This document shows positions 30,431-40,346 of a DNA stretch of 64,000 bases, piece by piece. This stretch comes from Rhodomicrobium lacus. Lineage in GTDB: Bacteria; Pseudomonadota; Alphaproteobacteria; Rhizobiales; Rhodomicrobiaceae. Position 1 is the first letter of the stretch. The number at the start of each line of letters is the position of its first letter. The notes beneath the pieces are model-generated. The model was not told where the DNA came from. It saw only the letters and a list, made by a program, of their open reading frames with translations, and made no database searches. The stretch spans positions 62,001 through 126,000 of the forward strand of contig NZ_RZNF01000003.1 in assembly GCF_003992725.1 (NCBI RefSeq), in the 5' to 3' direction. Position numbers and translations under genes: made by a program.

Positions 30431-31273
30431 ATGTCGACGTTTGACGCTTGGACGCCGGGCCAGAAGCGGGCTATATCGAAAGAACGAGGAAATCCCGATG
30501 TCGCAGGTTGCATGACCTTCAATCCGTTCCGCTCAGCCAAACGCTTCCTTAAGCCCTACTCCAAGGCAGTGGGCGGCAGCTACCGTCGATGGCGACACGA
30601 CCTTGACGGGCGCGCGCCGGAACGCATCAGGCGGCGTGCGAACAAGGTGCTCGACTATTTCGACCTGTACTTCATGGATCACCACTTTTTCCGCTCGATC
30701 TATTCAAACCGGCATCAGATCGCGCCCGGCGTCTGGCGTTCCGCGCAACCGAGTCCGGCGCATATCGCGTGGGTCGCAGCGCGCGGCATCAAGACCGTCG
30801 TCAACCTGCGCGGCGAGCGCGATTGCGGCAGCTACCGGCTCGAAGCGGAAGCGTGTGAGCGTCACGGCATCCGACTGATCAACTTTCAGCTGCAATCGCG
30901 AATGGTGCCGCAGGCCGACGTGATCCGGCAGGCGCGCGCGCTATTCGACGAGATCGAATATCCGGTGCTGTTTCATTGCAAGTCCGGCGCGGACCGTGCC
31001 GGAATGATGGCCGCGCTCATCATGTACATGAAGGAAGGACAGCCCATCGAGCAGGCGGCGAAGCAGCTCAGCCTCAAGTTCGGGCACATCCGCAGTTCTG
31101 AAACCGGCGTTCTCGACTATCTCTTCGAGCGCTACCTCGCCGACAACACCGAGGAGCCAATGACGTTCTTCGAGTGGGTGGAAACGCGCTACGATCCGGG
31201 CGAAATCAAGCGCAACTTCAAGCCGAGCCACTGGGCGAATTTCGTGGTCAACCGCGCCCTTCAGCGCGAATAG
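30431..31273 (+). CDS. Tyrosine/dual-specificity phosphatase family protein
   Basis: Up to 280 residues with a cysteine-phosphatase active site HCKSGADRAG (H-C-x5-R), the general acid region before it, and the family strand APGVWRSAQPSPAHIAWVAARGIKTVVNLRGE. A basic N-terminus (RSAKRFLKPYSKAVGGSYRRWRHD) comes first. The start is uncertain: ATG 30431 has a G-rich site, while ATG 30512 (MTFNPFRSAK, 253 residues) gives a more family-like N-terminus. Rhizobial relatives are often called dual-specificity phosphatases; the substrate could be protein or lipid. Same strand as DUF486. Confidence 0.85.
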   Translation: MSTFDAWTPGQKRAISKERGNPDVAGCMTFNPFRSAKRFLKPYSKAVGGSYRRWRHDLDGRAPERIRRRANKVLDYFDLYFMDHHFFRSIYSNRHQIAPGVWRSAQPSPAHIAWVAARGIKTVVNLRGERDCGSYRLEAEACERHGIRLINFQLQSRMVPQADVIRQARALFDEIEYPVLFHCKSGADRAGMMAALIMYMKEGQPIEQAAKQLSLKFGHIRSSETGVLDYLFERYLADNTEEPMTFFEWVETRYDPGEIKRNFKPSHWANFVVNRALQRE

Positions 31274-31399
31274 GCGGCGGCTGGAGCACGGCATTTCAAG
31301 GCAAAGCGTTTTCCGCAAAGCCAACGCGACATACCGATTGCTTGCATTGTCCCGATGTCAGGCGCCTCGCCTGAAACCCGCAATGGCACGTTGCACCCA

Positions 31400-33247
31400 T
31401 CACGCGGCGCTTTCCCGGGCCTCTTTTTCCTGCTTTCCCGCTTCCGCCGCGATGCGCGTCGCATAGTCCTGATCTTCAAGGGTCAGCATCTGCGACCTGC
31501 ACAACTGCGCGTAGGCGCCATCGCGCGCGAGAAGCTCGGCATGCGTGCCCTTCTCGGTGATGCTCCCCTCCTCCATCACGCAAATCATGTCCGCATTCTT
31601 CACCGTGGAAAGCCGATGCGCGATGACGAGGGTGGTGCGCGTCTCGCTGAACCTCGCGAGCGCGTCCTGCACGAGCCGCTCTGATTCCGCATCGAGCGCG
31701 CTCGTCGCTTCGTCGAGCAGCAGAATGGGTGCGTCGCGCAGGATCGCGCGGGCGAGCGCCAGACGCTGACGCTGGCCGCCGGACAAACGGAGGCCCCGGT
31801 CGCCCAGACGCGTCTCGTAGCCCTCGGGCAGCCGCGTTATGAAGTCGTGCGCGTTGGCTGCCTTCGCGGCAGCGATAATCTCGTCGCGGGTTGCGTCGAG
31901 CCTGCCCAGCGCGATATTCGCCGCCACGGTGTCGTCGAAAAGCGTGATGTCCTGACTCACGAGCGCCATCTGATCGCGGATCGAATCCACCGTGACTTCG
32001 CGGAGATTCTGGCCGTCAATCGCGATCTGGCCGCTCTGCGGATCGTAGAGACGGGGCACGAGATTGAAGATCGTCGACTTGCCGGCGCCGCTTTTGCCGA
32101 CGAGCGCCACGGTGGTGTTGGATTCGACAGTCAACGAGAAATCCCGCACTGCGTTCGGGCCGTCGTCGCTATAAGAAAATGAGACGTTGTCGAAGACAAT
32201 CCGGCCGCCGCCGGTGAGGATCAGCGGTTTGGCGTCCGGCGGCGAAACGACGACGGGCTTTTCGTTGAGAACGTCATAGAAGCGCTCGGCGGCGGCCAGC
32301 CCCTCCTGAATGCGATTGTTGAGGTTTCCAAAGGAGCGGATCGGCTGGGCTGCCATGAGCAGCGCCGCGATGAAGCCCGTGAAATCCCCCACGGTCTTCG
32401 AATCCTGCGAGATGCGGTAGGCCGCGAGCCCCACCACACCCGCGACGGCGAGGCCGCCGAAAACTTCGAGGATCGGGTTCAGCGCCGCCTTTATGCGAAC
32501 GGTCTTGCGCTGAAACTCCACCGCTTTTTCGAGCTGATCGCTCACGCGATCGTAGGAATACTGTTCGAGGCGGTAAGTCTTGATCAGCCGCAGCGAGGAA
32601 AGATGCTCGATCAGAACGGCGGTCGTGGTGCCGATCTGAGCCCAGCCGCGCGATGCGTATTTCCGAACGATGCGCCCGACTTGCGCGATGGGAAAAGCGA
32701 CCAGAGGGTAAAACAGGAGAATGACGAGCGTCATCACCCAGTCGAGATAGATCATCGAGACGACGAGCGAGACGACTGTGAGGACATCGCGAATCGCGAC
32801 CGTGAACACCGTCATGATCGCGCCTTGCACGGTGTTGAGATCGCCGTTGACGCGCGTCAGGAGGTTGCCGGGCGGCTCGCTGCTCAACCGCGCGAAATCG
32901 GCCCGCATGAGATGCGCATAAAGGCGCTTCTGCATGTCGAGGCCAAGCGTGATGCTGATCCGGTTCGTATAGACGGCCTGGAGATAGTCGAGCAGCCCCT
33001 TCAGCGCCGTCACACCCACCATCCCGAGCATGATCATCCAGAGGTAGCCCATGTCGCCCTTGGCGAGCAGATCGTAGGAATATTTGATGACGATGGGATA
33101 GAGGCCGGTAACGCCCGCAAGGATCGAAATCAGGATAAACGCGCCGATGAGCCGCCACAGGTAGGCCCTGATGTGATCGATCCAAAGCTGGCGTATGAGC
33201 CAGCGCGAGCTTTTATGGATCGGGCGACTGTGAGGGCGTTTCGACAT
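31400..33247 (-). CDS. MsbA-like ABC transporter, fused permease and ATPase
   Basis: A 615-residue half-transporter. Six membrane segments span about residues 25-310, followed by an ATPase domain with Walker A GKSGAGKST, signature LSGGQRQRLALARA, Walker B ILLLDEATSALD and the switch histidine in VIAHRLS. The sequence is of the MsbA/LptA-exporter lipid type; a lipid A or lipid flippase role is plausible but not proven. The start MSKRPHSRP was preferred to a longer arginine-rich frame. Convergent with the phosphatase gene. Confidence 0.9.
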   Translation of the reverse strand: MSKRPHSRPIHKSSRWLIRQLWIDHIRAYLWRLIGAFILISILAGVTGLYPIVIKYSYDLLAKGDMGYLWMIMLGMVGVTALKGLLDYLQAVYTNRISITLGLDMQKRLYAHLMRADFARLSSEPPGNLLTRVNGDLNTVQGAIMTVFTVAIRDVLTVVSLVVSMIYLDWVMTLVILLFYPLVAFPIAQVGRIVRKYASRGWAQIGTTTAVLIEHLSSLRLIKTYRLEQYSYDRVSDQLEKAVEFQRKTVRIKAALNPILEVFGGLAVAGVVGLAAYRISQDSKTVGDFTGFIAALLMAAQPIRSFGNLNNRIQEGLAAAERFYDVLNEKPVVVSPPDAKPLILTGGGRIVFDNVSFSYSDDGPNAVRDFSLTVESNTTVALVGKSGAGKSTIFNLVPRLYDPQSGQIAIDGQNLREVTVDSIRDQMALVSQDITLFDDTVAANIALGRLDATRDEIIAAAKAANAHDFITRLPEGYETRLGDRGLRLSGGQRQRLALARAILRDAPILLLDEATSALDAESERLVQDALARFSETRTTLVIAHRLSTVKNADMICVMEEGSITEKGTHAELLARDGAYAQLCRSQMLTLEDQDYATRIAAEAGKQEKEARESAA

Positions 33248-33423
33248 GTAACCGCGCGAGAGTGAAGCGCGACGCCAAGGCCGCGCACAAGCCTTTGCGC
33301 CAGCTTGCACAAGTGTCGTTCGCTGTCAAACGGCCCTCCACCGGCGGTCGACAGGGCGCGAATGTCGCCCGAATGGGCCCGTGCCCTCCAACGAGGCCCG
33401 GCAGAACCGACGTGCCGCATGCC

Positions 33424-33455
33424 GCAAAAAGAAAACGGCCCTCGAAAGGGCCGTT
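33424..33455 (-). terminator. Rho-independent terminator of the first HWRWGS-repeat gene
   Basis: On the minus strand: AACGGCCCT, tetraloop TTCG, AGGGCCGTT, then TTCTTTTT. A nine-pair stem with a T-rich tail, 22 bases after the stop codon at 33477. Confidence 0.9.
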
Positions 33456-33476
33456 CGGAGCGATGAGAGGGAGGCG

Positions 33477-33773
33477 CTACCAGCGCGAACCCCAGCGCCA
33501 ATGGCTGTGACGCGGGCCGTGGCCCCAACCCGGACGCGGACCCCAACCGGGACCACGCCAACCGGGACCGCGCGAGCCCCAGCGCCAATGGCTGCGGGCG
33601 CGGTTATGCCAGCCGCCCGAACCCCAGCGCCAGTGCTGAACCTTCACCACCGCGTCTGCTTTGGCGACTTCGCTCTGAATGACCGAGGCTTGAGAAGAAA
33701 CGGGAGCAGCCTGCACGGACGCTCCAAACAGAGCCGTGCATGCGACCGCAATCGCAACGACGTATTTCTTCAT
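33477..33773 (-). CDS. Small secreted HWRWGS-repeat protein, copy A
   Basis: A 98-residue protein. It has a Sec signal peptide (MKKYVVAIAVACTALFGASVQA), a short polar linker ending VVKVQ, then three copies of HWRWGS(R/G)(G/W) separated by Gly/Pro/Arg/Trp-rich spacers. The mature protein would be basic and very rich in His, Trp, Arg and Gly; the ordered positions of W, R and H suggest metal, haem, nucleic acid or envelope polymer binding, none of which is shown. It has its own good terminator. A paralogue lies 343 bases upstream. I know of no characterised family. Confidence 0.8.
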   Translation of the reverse strand: MKKYVVAIAVACTALFGASVQAAPVSSQASVIQSEVAKADAVVKVQHWRWGSGGWHNRARSHWRWGSRGPGWRGPGWGPRPGWGHGPRHSHWRWGSRW

Positions 33774-34116
33774 TTGAACAGACCTTGTTTAAACGCTCCT
33801 TTTCTCGGCACACTGAGTATATGGTATGCAAAAAAGAAATCCAGCCCCCCGAACATGACATTCTTTTTATGGAGTGGGGCGTCTGCGGTCGCAGATTGGA
33901 CATATCTCCGCCAAGATCGCCGGCGCCCGAGACCCCCTAAAATGTCTTAGTGGAATCAATGGAATAGGGAAAGCTCGGCAGAAGGGCCATCGTGCGGCGT
34001 CGCATCCCAGCCGCGGATTCGGGCAAAATAAAACCTGCGGTCGAGCAGAGCACTCAACCGCAGGTTAAAAGATCTTCCTATGCGCCTAAAAAACGCAGGT
34101 GCTTCCGCGACGCAGT
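33774..34116. other. Intergenic region between the two HWRWGS genes
   Basis: About 340 bases, AT-rich near 33780-33880. It holds the terminator of copy B (34022-34066) and should hold the promoter of copy A. No other gene is supported. Confidence 0.4.
34022..34066 (-). terminator. Rho-independent terminator of the second HWRWGS-repeat gene
   Basis: On the minus strand the arms AACCTGCGGT and ACCGCAGGTT pair perfectly (extended by four pairs, one of them T-G), with a loop of about 7 bases, followed by TTATTTTG. About 50 bases after the stop at 34117. Confidence 0.85.
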
Positions 34117-34392
34117 TTAGCGGCGCGAGCCCCAGCGCCAATGGCTGCGGGCACGATTGTGGAAGCCCGGGCCGCCCCAACGCGGACCGCGCGAACCGTG
34201 CCGCCAATGGCTGCGGTCGCGCCCGTGAAAGCCGCGAGAACCCCAGCGCCAGTGCTGAACCTTCACCGTCGCGCCTGTAACGACGGCTTCGGCCTGAAGC
34301 ATGGGTGCCACGGACGAAGCGGGCGCGGCCTTGGCCGAAAGTCCAAATAGCGCGCCGAACGTAATTACGGCGGCGAATGCAAATGCCTTCAT
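34117..34392 (-). CDS. Small secreted HWRWGS-repeat protein, copy B
   Basis: A 91-residue paralogue of copy A. It has a signal peptide (MKAFAFAAVITFGALFGLSAKA), a linker ending TVKVQ, and three repeats HWRWGSRG, HWRHGSRG and HWRWGSRR with FHGRDRS and FHNRARS spacers. DNA identity with copy A is exact over two 30-base blocks (33570-33599 with 34123-34152; 33619-33648 with 34238-34267), so the pair is recent or kept alike by gene conversion. Start chosen at the signal peptide Met (34392) rather than 34443. Function unknown. Confidence 0.8.
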   Translation of the reverse strand: MKAFAFAAVITFGALFGLSAKAAPASSVAPMLQAEAVVTGATVKVQHWRWGSRGFHGRDRSHWRHGSRGPRWGGPGFHNRARSHWRWGSRR

Positions 34393-34552
34393 GAGAAAAT
34401 TCCCTCTCGTTTTCGTTACATCTGTAAGCATACGGAAAAACACACCCCAAAGCTATCAGTTCCAATAAACATTAATTTTACGACAGATTTTCATTCGTGC
34501 ATCTCCTCGCCGCATTGCATTGTTAGCTAGCGGTGCCGAGAAAGAAAAAGAG

Positions 34553-35671
34553 ATGTTCATCATGACGGCTCACAGCCAATTCGTCTCCCGGGCCTTTGCC
34601 ATCGTTTTCCCCACACTTCTTCTGGCGATGCCCCTCACCGCCGCCGATGCGGCCACGCTCAAGCTCCATACCAATCAGCAGGAAATCGAGGAGCTGACGG
34701 CCCCCGGGCCGGAGATCGACACGGCCAATCCGGATCAGGTTTTCGCCGCCGTGTTCGAGGCGCTTCCGGAAAAGGCGGTCATATATCCCACGGAGAGCTA
34801 CTATTATTTCACGTTTCCCTACAAGGGCATCGTGTACGCGGGCAACATTCGCTTCGACGCGTGGGATCAGTTCGACGGCAAGGTGCATTTCGCCTACTTC
34901 CCTCAATATGCCTTCTGGCGCAAGCCGCTCGATCCGGCTTACAAGAAGCTGGGCAAGGAAGACGGCGTCGACGTTAAGCAGATCGACAAGCTTCACTACA
35001 CGGTCAGCTTCAAGGGCAAGACGGTGGCCTTCGAGCTGCCGGACCTGTCGAAGACGAAGCCCGCGCCCGGCGTGGTTCGCAACGACGAAACCTATATCGG
35101 CCCGATTTGGGACGAGTCCGGCGTAAGGTTCGACCTCGTCTTCAACAAGCCTTCGAAGACGTTCCTTTACGTGCTGAACGATACGCCGAAGACTGACCAA
35201 TATGAGCCCTCGCCGTTCCCCGAGGTCACGGTCGGCAACCGGACGAGTTTCGCGTTCTACAAGGACAAGCTCGCCGACCGCCGCATTCTCATCGGCGTGT
35301 TCATGGGCAACACGCAGCTCAACAACTATTTCGACGGCCCGTTCGACCAGTTGCCCGACAATTTCATCGAGGGCGACACGCTGCGCGACGCGCTGATCGA
35401 AATCGACCCGAGCATCAAGGGCAAGATGGACCGCTACGGCTCCGATCCCAGCGGCGAGGTTCGCTACGCGATCACGACTTACATGTATTATGGCGATGTC
35501 GAGGATCTGAAGCCGGTCGTCGATTGCGCAGCGAAGGAAAGCGACGCGCCGAAATATTACGCGTGCTTCGACGCGAAGCAGCCGGGCGAGGACGGCCCCG
35601 ATGAGCAGAAGCCGGTTGAAGGAGCAAAGCCCGACGAAAGGAAGGCAGACAGGTCAAGCACCGGTAAATGA
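34553..35671 (+). CDS. Secreted protein of unknown function
   Basis: A 372-residue protein with a Sec signal peptide ending near LTAADAA. The mature part is beta/alpha and unusually rich in Tyr and Phe: YPTESYYYFTFPYKGIVYAGNIRFDAWDQFDGKVHFAYFPQY. It then has FDLVFNKPSKTFLYVLND and a Tyr-rich segment RYAITTYMYYGDVEDL. Cysteines in VVDCAAK and YYACFDAK may form a disulfide. The tail is charged and probably disordered (EDGPDEQKPVEGAKPDERKADRS). I do not recognise a family. Start: the ATG at 34562 is also possible. Confidence 0.75.
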   Translation: MFIMTAHSQFVSRAFAIVFPTLLLAMPLTAADAATLKLHTNQQEIEELTAPGPEIDTANPDQVFAAVFEALPEKAVIYPTESYYYFTFPYKGIVYAGNIRFDAWDQFDGKVHFAYFPQYAFWRKPLDPAYKKLGKEDGVDVKQIDKLHYTVSFKGKTVAFELPDLSKTKPAPGVVRNDETYIGPIWDESGVRFDLVFNKPSKTFLYVLNDTPKTDQYEPSPFPEVTVGNRTSFAFYKDKLADRRILIGVFMGNTQLNNYFDGPFDQLPDNFIEGDTLRDALIEIDPSIKGKMDRYGSDPSGEVRYAITTYMYYGDVEDLKPVVDCAAKESDAPKYYACFDAKQPGEDGPDEQKPVEGAKPDERKADRSSTGK

Positions 35672-35863
35672 AGTTATTGTTTCTGCATTCTCGAATAGAT
35701 ACGTGCAACTTTCTTGTTGCACGCTTTCAAGCACGGCTTGAAACAATCGTGCAAAATCGCACGGGCGTATTGTAAGGTGCAACGTGAGCATGTAAGCATT
35801 AGCTGTTGTTAATAAATATCCGAAGCAGCATGTGGCTGCCGCTTCGGACCAGTTGATTTACAA

Positions 35864-35959
35864 CTACGCCCTAACGGTGACGCTCGTGTTAACCGCGAGC
35901 GTCACCTCGACGAAGGCTAGAATGCGCAAGATGATGCGCATGGTTACTTTTTTCTTCAT
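35864..35959 (-). CDS. Putative 31-residue small protein
   Basis: A small ORF encoding MKKKVTMRIILRILAFV and then EVTLAVNTSVTVRA, too short for most gene finders. A good ribosome site (GAGGT, six bases before the ATG) precedes it. The protein has a basic N-terminus and a hydrophobic middle (IILRILAFV), as in small membrane-associated peptides or a short leader. A perfect 11-bp inverted repeat (35876-35906) lies inside its 3' half, so the RNA would fold strongly. It could be a real microprotein, a leader peptide or chance. Confidence 0.45.
   Translation of the reverse strand: MKKKVTMRIILRILAFVEVTLAVNTSVTVRA
35876..35906. repeat. Perfect inverted repeat within the small ORF
   Basis: GGTGACGCTCG and CGAGCGTCACC separated by nine bases (TGTTAACCG). 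The 11-bp stem is strong enough to fold in RNA from either strand or to serve as a protein-binding palindrome. Confidence 0.6.
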
Positions 35960-36109
35960 GTTTTACCTCGGCTGTTGAAGGCGACGCATCACTCGGCCAG
36001 GCATAACATGCGTCCTGATGTCGCTAGGAAGGAAACCGACTATAACGTGACGTTTTCAACTACGTTTACCAACTCTTTGTTTTATTTCCTTTATGTTCTG
36101 TTTTGTGCC

Positions 36110-36143
36110 AAAAAAATTGGCCCGAAACTCTACCGGGCCAATT
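36110..36143 (-). terminator. Rho-independent terminator of eno
   Basis: On the minus strand AATTGGCCCG, nine-base loop, CGGGCCAATT, then a run of T. Ten-pair perfect stem, 17 bases after the eno stop codon. Confidence 0.9.
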
Positions 36144-36159
36144 CAATGCGAAAAGCGTC

Positions 36160-37524
<1,365 letters not shown>

Positions 37525-37547
37525 TTAAAGCGGTTTAATCGGTTGGC

Positions 37548-38276
37548 ATGGTGGCCACACAAGAAAGCGCGACGAAAAGTCTTGTTCTTCTCTCAGGCGG
37601 ACAGGATTCCGCCGTTTGTCTTGCCTGGGCGTTGACGAATTACGCGCAAGTCGAAACGCTGGGCTTCTCCTACGGGCAGCGCCACAATGTCGAACTCGAA
37701 TGCCGACCGAAGCTGCGCGAGACGATGGCAGCGCTCTCGCCGGATTGGGCGGCGCGGCTCGGTCCCGATCATGTGCTCGACCTTTCCGTGCTCGGTGCCG
37801 TCAGCGACACCGCGCTGACATCGGACGCTGAAATCGCGTTCGGCGCAAATGGCCTGCCCAACACCTTCGTGCCGGGCCGGAATCTTCTATTCTTCACACT
37901 TGCAGCGGCGCTCGGCTACCGGCGCGGCATCCGCGACCTCGTCGGCGGCATGTGCCAGACCGACTATTCGGGCTATCCGGATTGCCGCGACCAGACCTTG
38001 CAGACGCTCGCCAGCGCGATAAGCCTCGGCACGAACGAGCAATTCCGCATCGTGACGCCCCTCATGTGGCGTACCAAGGCCGAAACCTGGACGATGGCGC
38101 ACACGCTCGGCGGCAATCCACTTGTGGATATCGTTGCAGAACATTCACACACTTGTTACAAAGGCGATCGCGATCATCGGCACGAGTGGGGTTATGGATG
38201 CGGGACGTGTCCAGCCTGTGATCTTCGCGCGAAGGGCTATTACGCTTGGCGCGACATGGTGGCTTCGCAACAATAA
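37548..38276 (+). CDS. queC: 7-cyano-7-deazaguanine synthase
   Basis: A 242-residue QueC that makes preQ0 from 7-carboxy-7-deazaguanine. The ATP pyrophosphatase loop [13 protein letters not shown] is at residues 17-29, and the zinc cysteines are in HTCYKGDRD and [16 protein letters not shown] near the C-terminus. queE follows after six bases, so the two form an operon. Confidence 0.96.
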   Translation: MVATQESATKSLVLLSGGQDSAVCLAWALTNYAQVETLGFSYGQRHNVELECRPKLRETMAALSPDWAARLGPDHVLDLSVLGAVSDTALTSDAEIAFGANGLPNTFVPGRNLLFFTLAAALGYRRGIRDLVGGMCQTDYSGYPDCRDQTLQTLASAISLGTNEQFRIVTPLMWRTKAETWTMAHTLGGNPLVDIVAEHSHTCYKGDRDHRHEWGYGCGTCPACDLRAKGYYAWRDMVASQQ

Positions 38277-38282
38277 AAAGAC

Positions 38283-38924
38283 ATGTACACGGTCAAGGAA
38301 ATCTTTCCCACGCTTCAGGGCGAAGGTGCGCAAGTGGGCCGCGCCGCCGTTTTCCTGCGCTTCGCGGGCTGCAATCTCTGGACGGGCCAGCACAAGGACA
38401 AGAGCAAGGCTTTCTGCCGGTTCTGCGACACGGATTTTGTCGGTTATGACGGGCCGAACGGCGGCAAGTTCGAGACGGCCGACGATCTCGCCGATGTCGT
38501 GTTCGGCATGTGGAATTCGCTGACGAAGGGCAAGACCGCGTCCCCCTATGTGGTCTGCACCGGGGGCGAACCCACCCTGCAGCTCGATACGCCGATGATC
38601 GACGCGCTGAAGAAGCGCGGCTTCACCGTGGCCATCGAGTCGAACGGCACGCGTCCCGCGCCGCGCGGTGTGGACTGGATCTGCATCAGCCCGAAGGCGG
38701 GCGTGCCGCTCGCCCAGCGCGAGGGCAATGAACTAAAGCTCGTCTATCCCCAGACCGGCGCTTTGCCGCAGCTTTTCGAGCGGCTGAAGTTCGACCACTT
38801 TTTCCTTCAGCCGATGGACGGCCCCCAGCATCGGAACAACATCGAGGCCGCGGTCCGGTATTGCCTGGCGAACCCGCCATGGCGGCTATCCATGCAGATG
38901 CACAAGCTCGTTGGCATACGCTGA
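38283..38924 (+). CDS. queE: 7-carboxy-7-deazaguanine synthase (radical SAM)
   Basis: A 213-residue QueE. The N-terminal IFPTLQGEGAQVGRAAVFLRFAGCN is typical. The cluster motif is the insertion-bearing form C-x14-C-x2-C (CNLW...AFCRFCDTDF) rather than C-x3-C-x2-C, as known for proteobacterial QueE. CTGGEPTLQ is the SAM-binding GGE motif. It rearranges 6-carboxy-tetrahydropterin, the QueD product. Directly downstream of queC. Confidence 0.95.
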   Translation: MYTVKEIFPTLQGEGAQVGRAAVFLRFAGCNLWTGQHKDKSKAFCRFCDTDFVGYDGPNGGKFETADDLADVVFGMWNSLTKGKTASPYVVCTGGEPTLQLDTPMIDALKKRGFTVAIESNGTRPAPRGVDWICISPKAGVPLAQREGNELKLVYPQTGALPQLFERLKFDHFFLQPMDGPQHRNNIEAAVRYCLANPPWRLSMQMHKLVGIR

Positions 38925-38957
38925 CCGGAAACGCCCTCTGGCGTCAGGCCATCCCCG

Positions 38958-39341
38958 TTAGCCGCAAGCGTCGCCTTCGGCCGGAGCGGAGCCGCATTGC
39001 TCCGCGTGAGACCTCGCGGCGGCGGAAGCGTCCATATTCCTGAGCACCGCGTCGAGAAGCCCCGGAAAGCGCGCGTCGAGTTCCCCGCGCCGCAGGGCCG
39101 TGATGAAGCACACGCCTTCCTTACGCTGAACGATGACGCCCGCCTCCCGCAGGACGCGGTAATGATGGGATTGCGTCGACTTCGCGATGTCGAGGCCCGT
39201 CACCGCCGCGTAACAGGCAAGTTCGCCGCGCTCTGCGAGGTTCCGCACGATGTGCAGCCGCACAGGATCGCTCAAGGCGTATAGCACCGCCTCAAGCCTC
39301 AGCGGCGCGCAGATTTCGCGGATGGGATCGTCCTCGGCCAT
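38958..39341 (-). CDS. ArsR-family transcriptional regulator
   Basis: A 127-residue winged-helix repressor: LYALSDPVRLHIVRNLAERGELAC, then the recognition helix region STQSHHYRVLREAGVIVQRKEGVCF. Five cysteines are present (near residues 11 and 43, in GVCF, and two in the C-terminal EQCGSAPAEGDACG), but they do not form the classic ELCVCDL metal site. The gene lies 30 bases after the DUF817 gene on the same strand, so it may control that unit. Confidence 0.87.
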   Translation of the reverse strand: MAEDDPIREICAPLRLEAVLYALSDPVRLHIVRNLAERGELACYAAVTGLDIAKSTQSHHYRVLREAGVIVQRKEGVCFITALRRGELDARFPGLLDAVLRNMDASAAARSHAEQCGSAPAEGDACG

Positions 39342-39371
39342 GGCCTAGAGATGGCGCGCCGGCGGCCGAGT

Positions 39372-40346
39372 TCAACGCTTGGGATCCACACTTGCGCGAT
39401 TGTCCGCCCGACGCTTCGGAAGACATGCCGCGACGTTGGGGGAGGTGTTGGCGCGCTGCTCGGCTATGGCAGGTCGCACACCCTGGACGAGCGCGACGAG
39501 CGTATAGGATATCAGCATCAGCAGAAACCAGGCGCCGAGTTTCTGCCACGAGACGAACGTCCACACTCCCGCCTGATGCGGGTAGATCCAGGCTCTGCTG
39601 AAGGTTCCTATGTTCTCGGCGATCCAGATAAATGTCGCCACGAGGGCGAGGCCCAGGAGCAGCGGCATCGACCTGTGACGCCGCCAGATGCGGTAATGAA
39701 CCCATGTGCGTGCGAACAGGGCCGCCGCCGCAGCAAACAGGAGCACGCGCATATCCTGCAAGTAATGATGCGCGAAGAAGTTGGCATAGATCGCCAAGGC
39801 AAGGAGGGACACTGCCCAAACGGGCGGGTGCCGCGTGAAGCGGAAATCGAACAGCCGCCACACGCGGGCGAGATAGCTTCCAACGGCCGCATAGAGAAAG
39901 CCGGAGAACAACGGCACTCCGCCGATGCGGAAGACGCTCGGCTCCGGGTAGATCCACGATCCGACCGAGGTCTTGAATATCTCCATCGCTGTCCCGACGA
40001 CGTGAAACGCGAGAATGACTTTCGCCTCGTCCCATGTTTCGAGGCGAAAGGCGAGCATCCCCGCCTGAATTGCGAGCGCGCCGAAAAACAGGAAGTCGTA
40101 GCGAGCGAGCGCCGCATCCTGCGGATAAAAAAGGTGCGTGAGGAACAGCAGCGCGAGCATCAGGCCGCCGAAAAGACAGGCCCAGCCCTGCTTGATCACG
40201 AAGCGGGCGAACTCATAGACGGCAAGCGTCGCGCCGCCTTCGCGTGCGGCCCATGACGCCAGGCGCCGCTCGCCTGCCGCGAAACGCGCGAGTGGCGGCC
40301 AGAGAAAGATCGCGGACGGAAGGCGTCGGTGCGACGGCGAGGACAT
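39372..40346 (-). CDS. DUF817 family integral membrane protein
   Basis: A 324-residue membrane protein with about eight hydrophobic segments, for example WACLFGGLMLALLFLTHLFY, FLFFGALAIQAGMLAF and KLGAWFLLMLISYTLVALVQ. The conserved GTAMEIFKTSVGSWIYPEPS and WIAENIGTFSRAWIYPHQ blocks mark DUF817, whose function is unknown. The ATG at 40346 has an excellent AAGGAG ribosome site. It is followed by an ArsR-type regulator. Confidence 0.88.
   Translation of the reverse strand: MSSPSHRRLPSAIFLWPPLARFAAGERRLASWAAREGGATLAVYEFARFVIKQGWACLFGGLMLALLFLTHLFYPQDAALARYDFLFFGALAIQAGMLAFRLETWDEAKVILAFHVVGTAMEIFKTSVGSWIYPEPSVFRIGGVPLFSGFLYAAVGSYLARVWRLFDFRFTRHPPVWAVSLLALAIYANFFAHHYLQDMRVLLFAAAAALFARTWVHYRIWRRHRSMPLLLGLALVATFIWIAENIGTFSRAWIYPHQAGVWTFVSWQKLGAWFLLMLISYTLVALVQGVRPAIAEQRANTSPNVAACLPKRRADNRASVDPKR

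Larger units (their letters stand above)
35672..36159. other. AT-rich intergenic region with a small ORF and hairpins
   Basis: About 490 bases between the secreted protein gene and the convergent eno gene. It holds an imperfect hairpin at about 35820-35847 (CCGAAGC...GCTTCGG), which may end the upstream transcript, a 31-codon minus-strand ORF (35864-35959), and the eno terminator (36110-36143). Confidence 0.5.

Noticed and set aside
30498-30515. A five-codon leader ORF just before the second possible start of the phosphatase
   Set aside because: It has a fair ribosome site but is inside the frame of the longer phosphatase start. Without expression data it is more likely chance.
33477-34280. 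Repeated DNA blocks that at first look like an array (possible CRISPR)
   Set aside because: The repeats are in frame, irregularly spaced and encode HWRWGS peptide units within two signal-peptide genes. There are no spacers of constant length and no cas genes.
38958-40346. ArsR regulator plus membrane protein as an arsenic resistance operon
   Set aside because: The membrane protein is DUF817, not ArsB/Acr3, there is no arsC, and the regulator lacks the ELCVCDL metal site.
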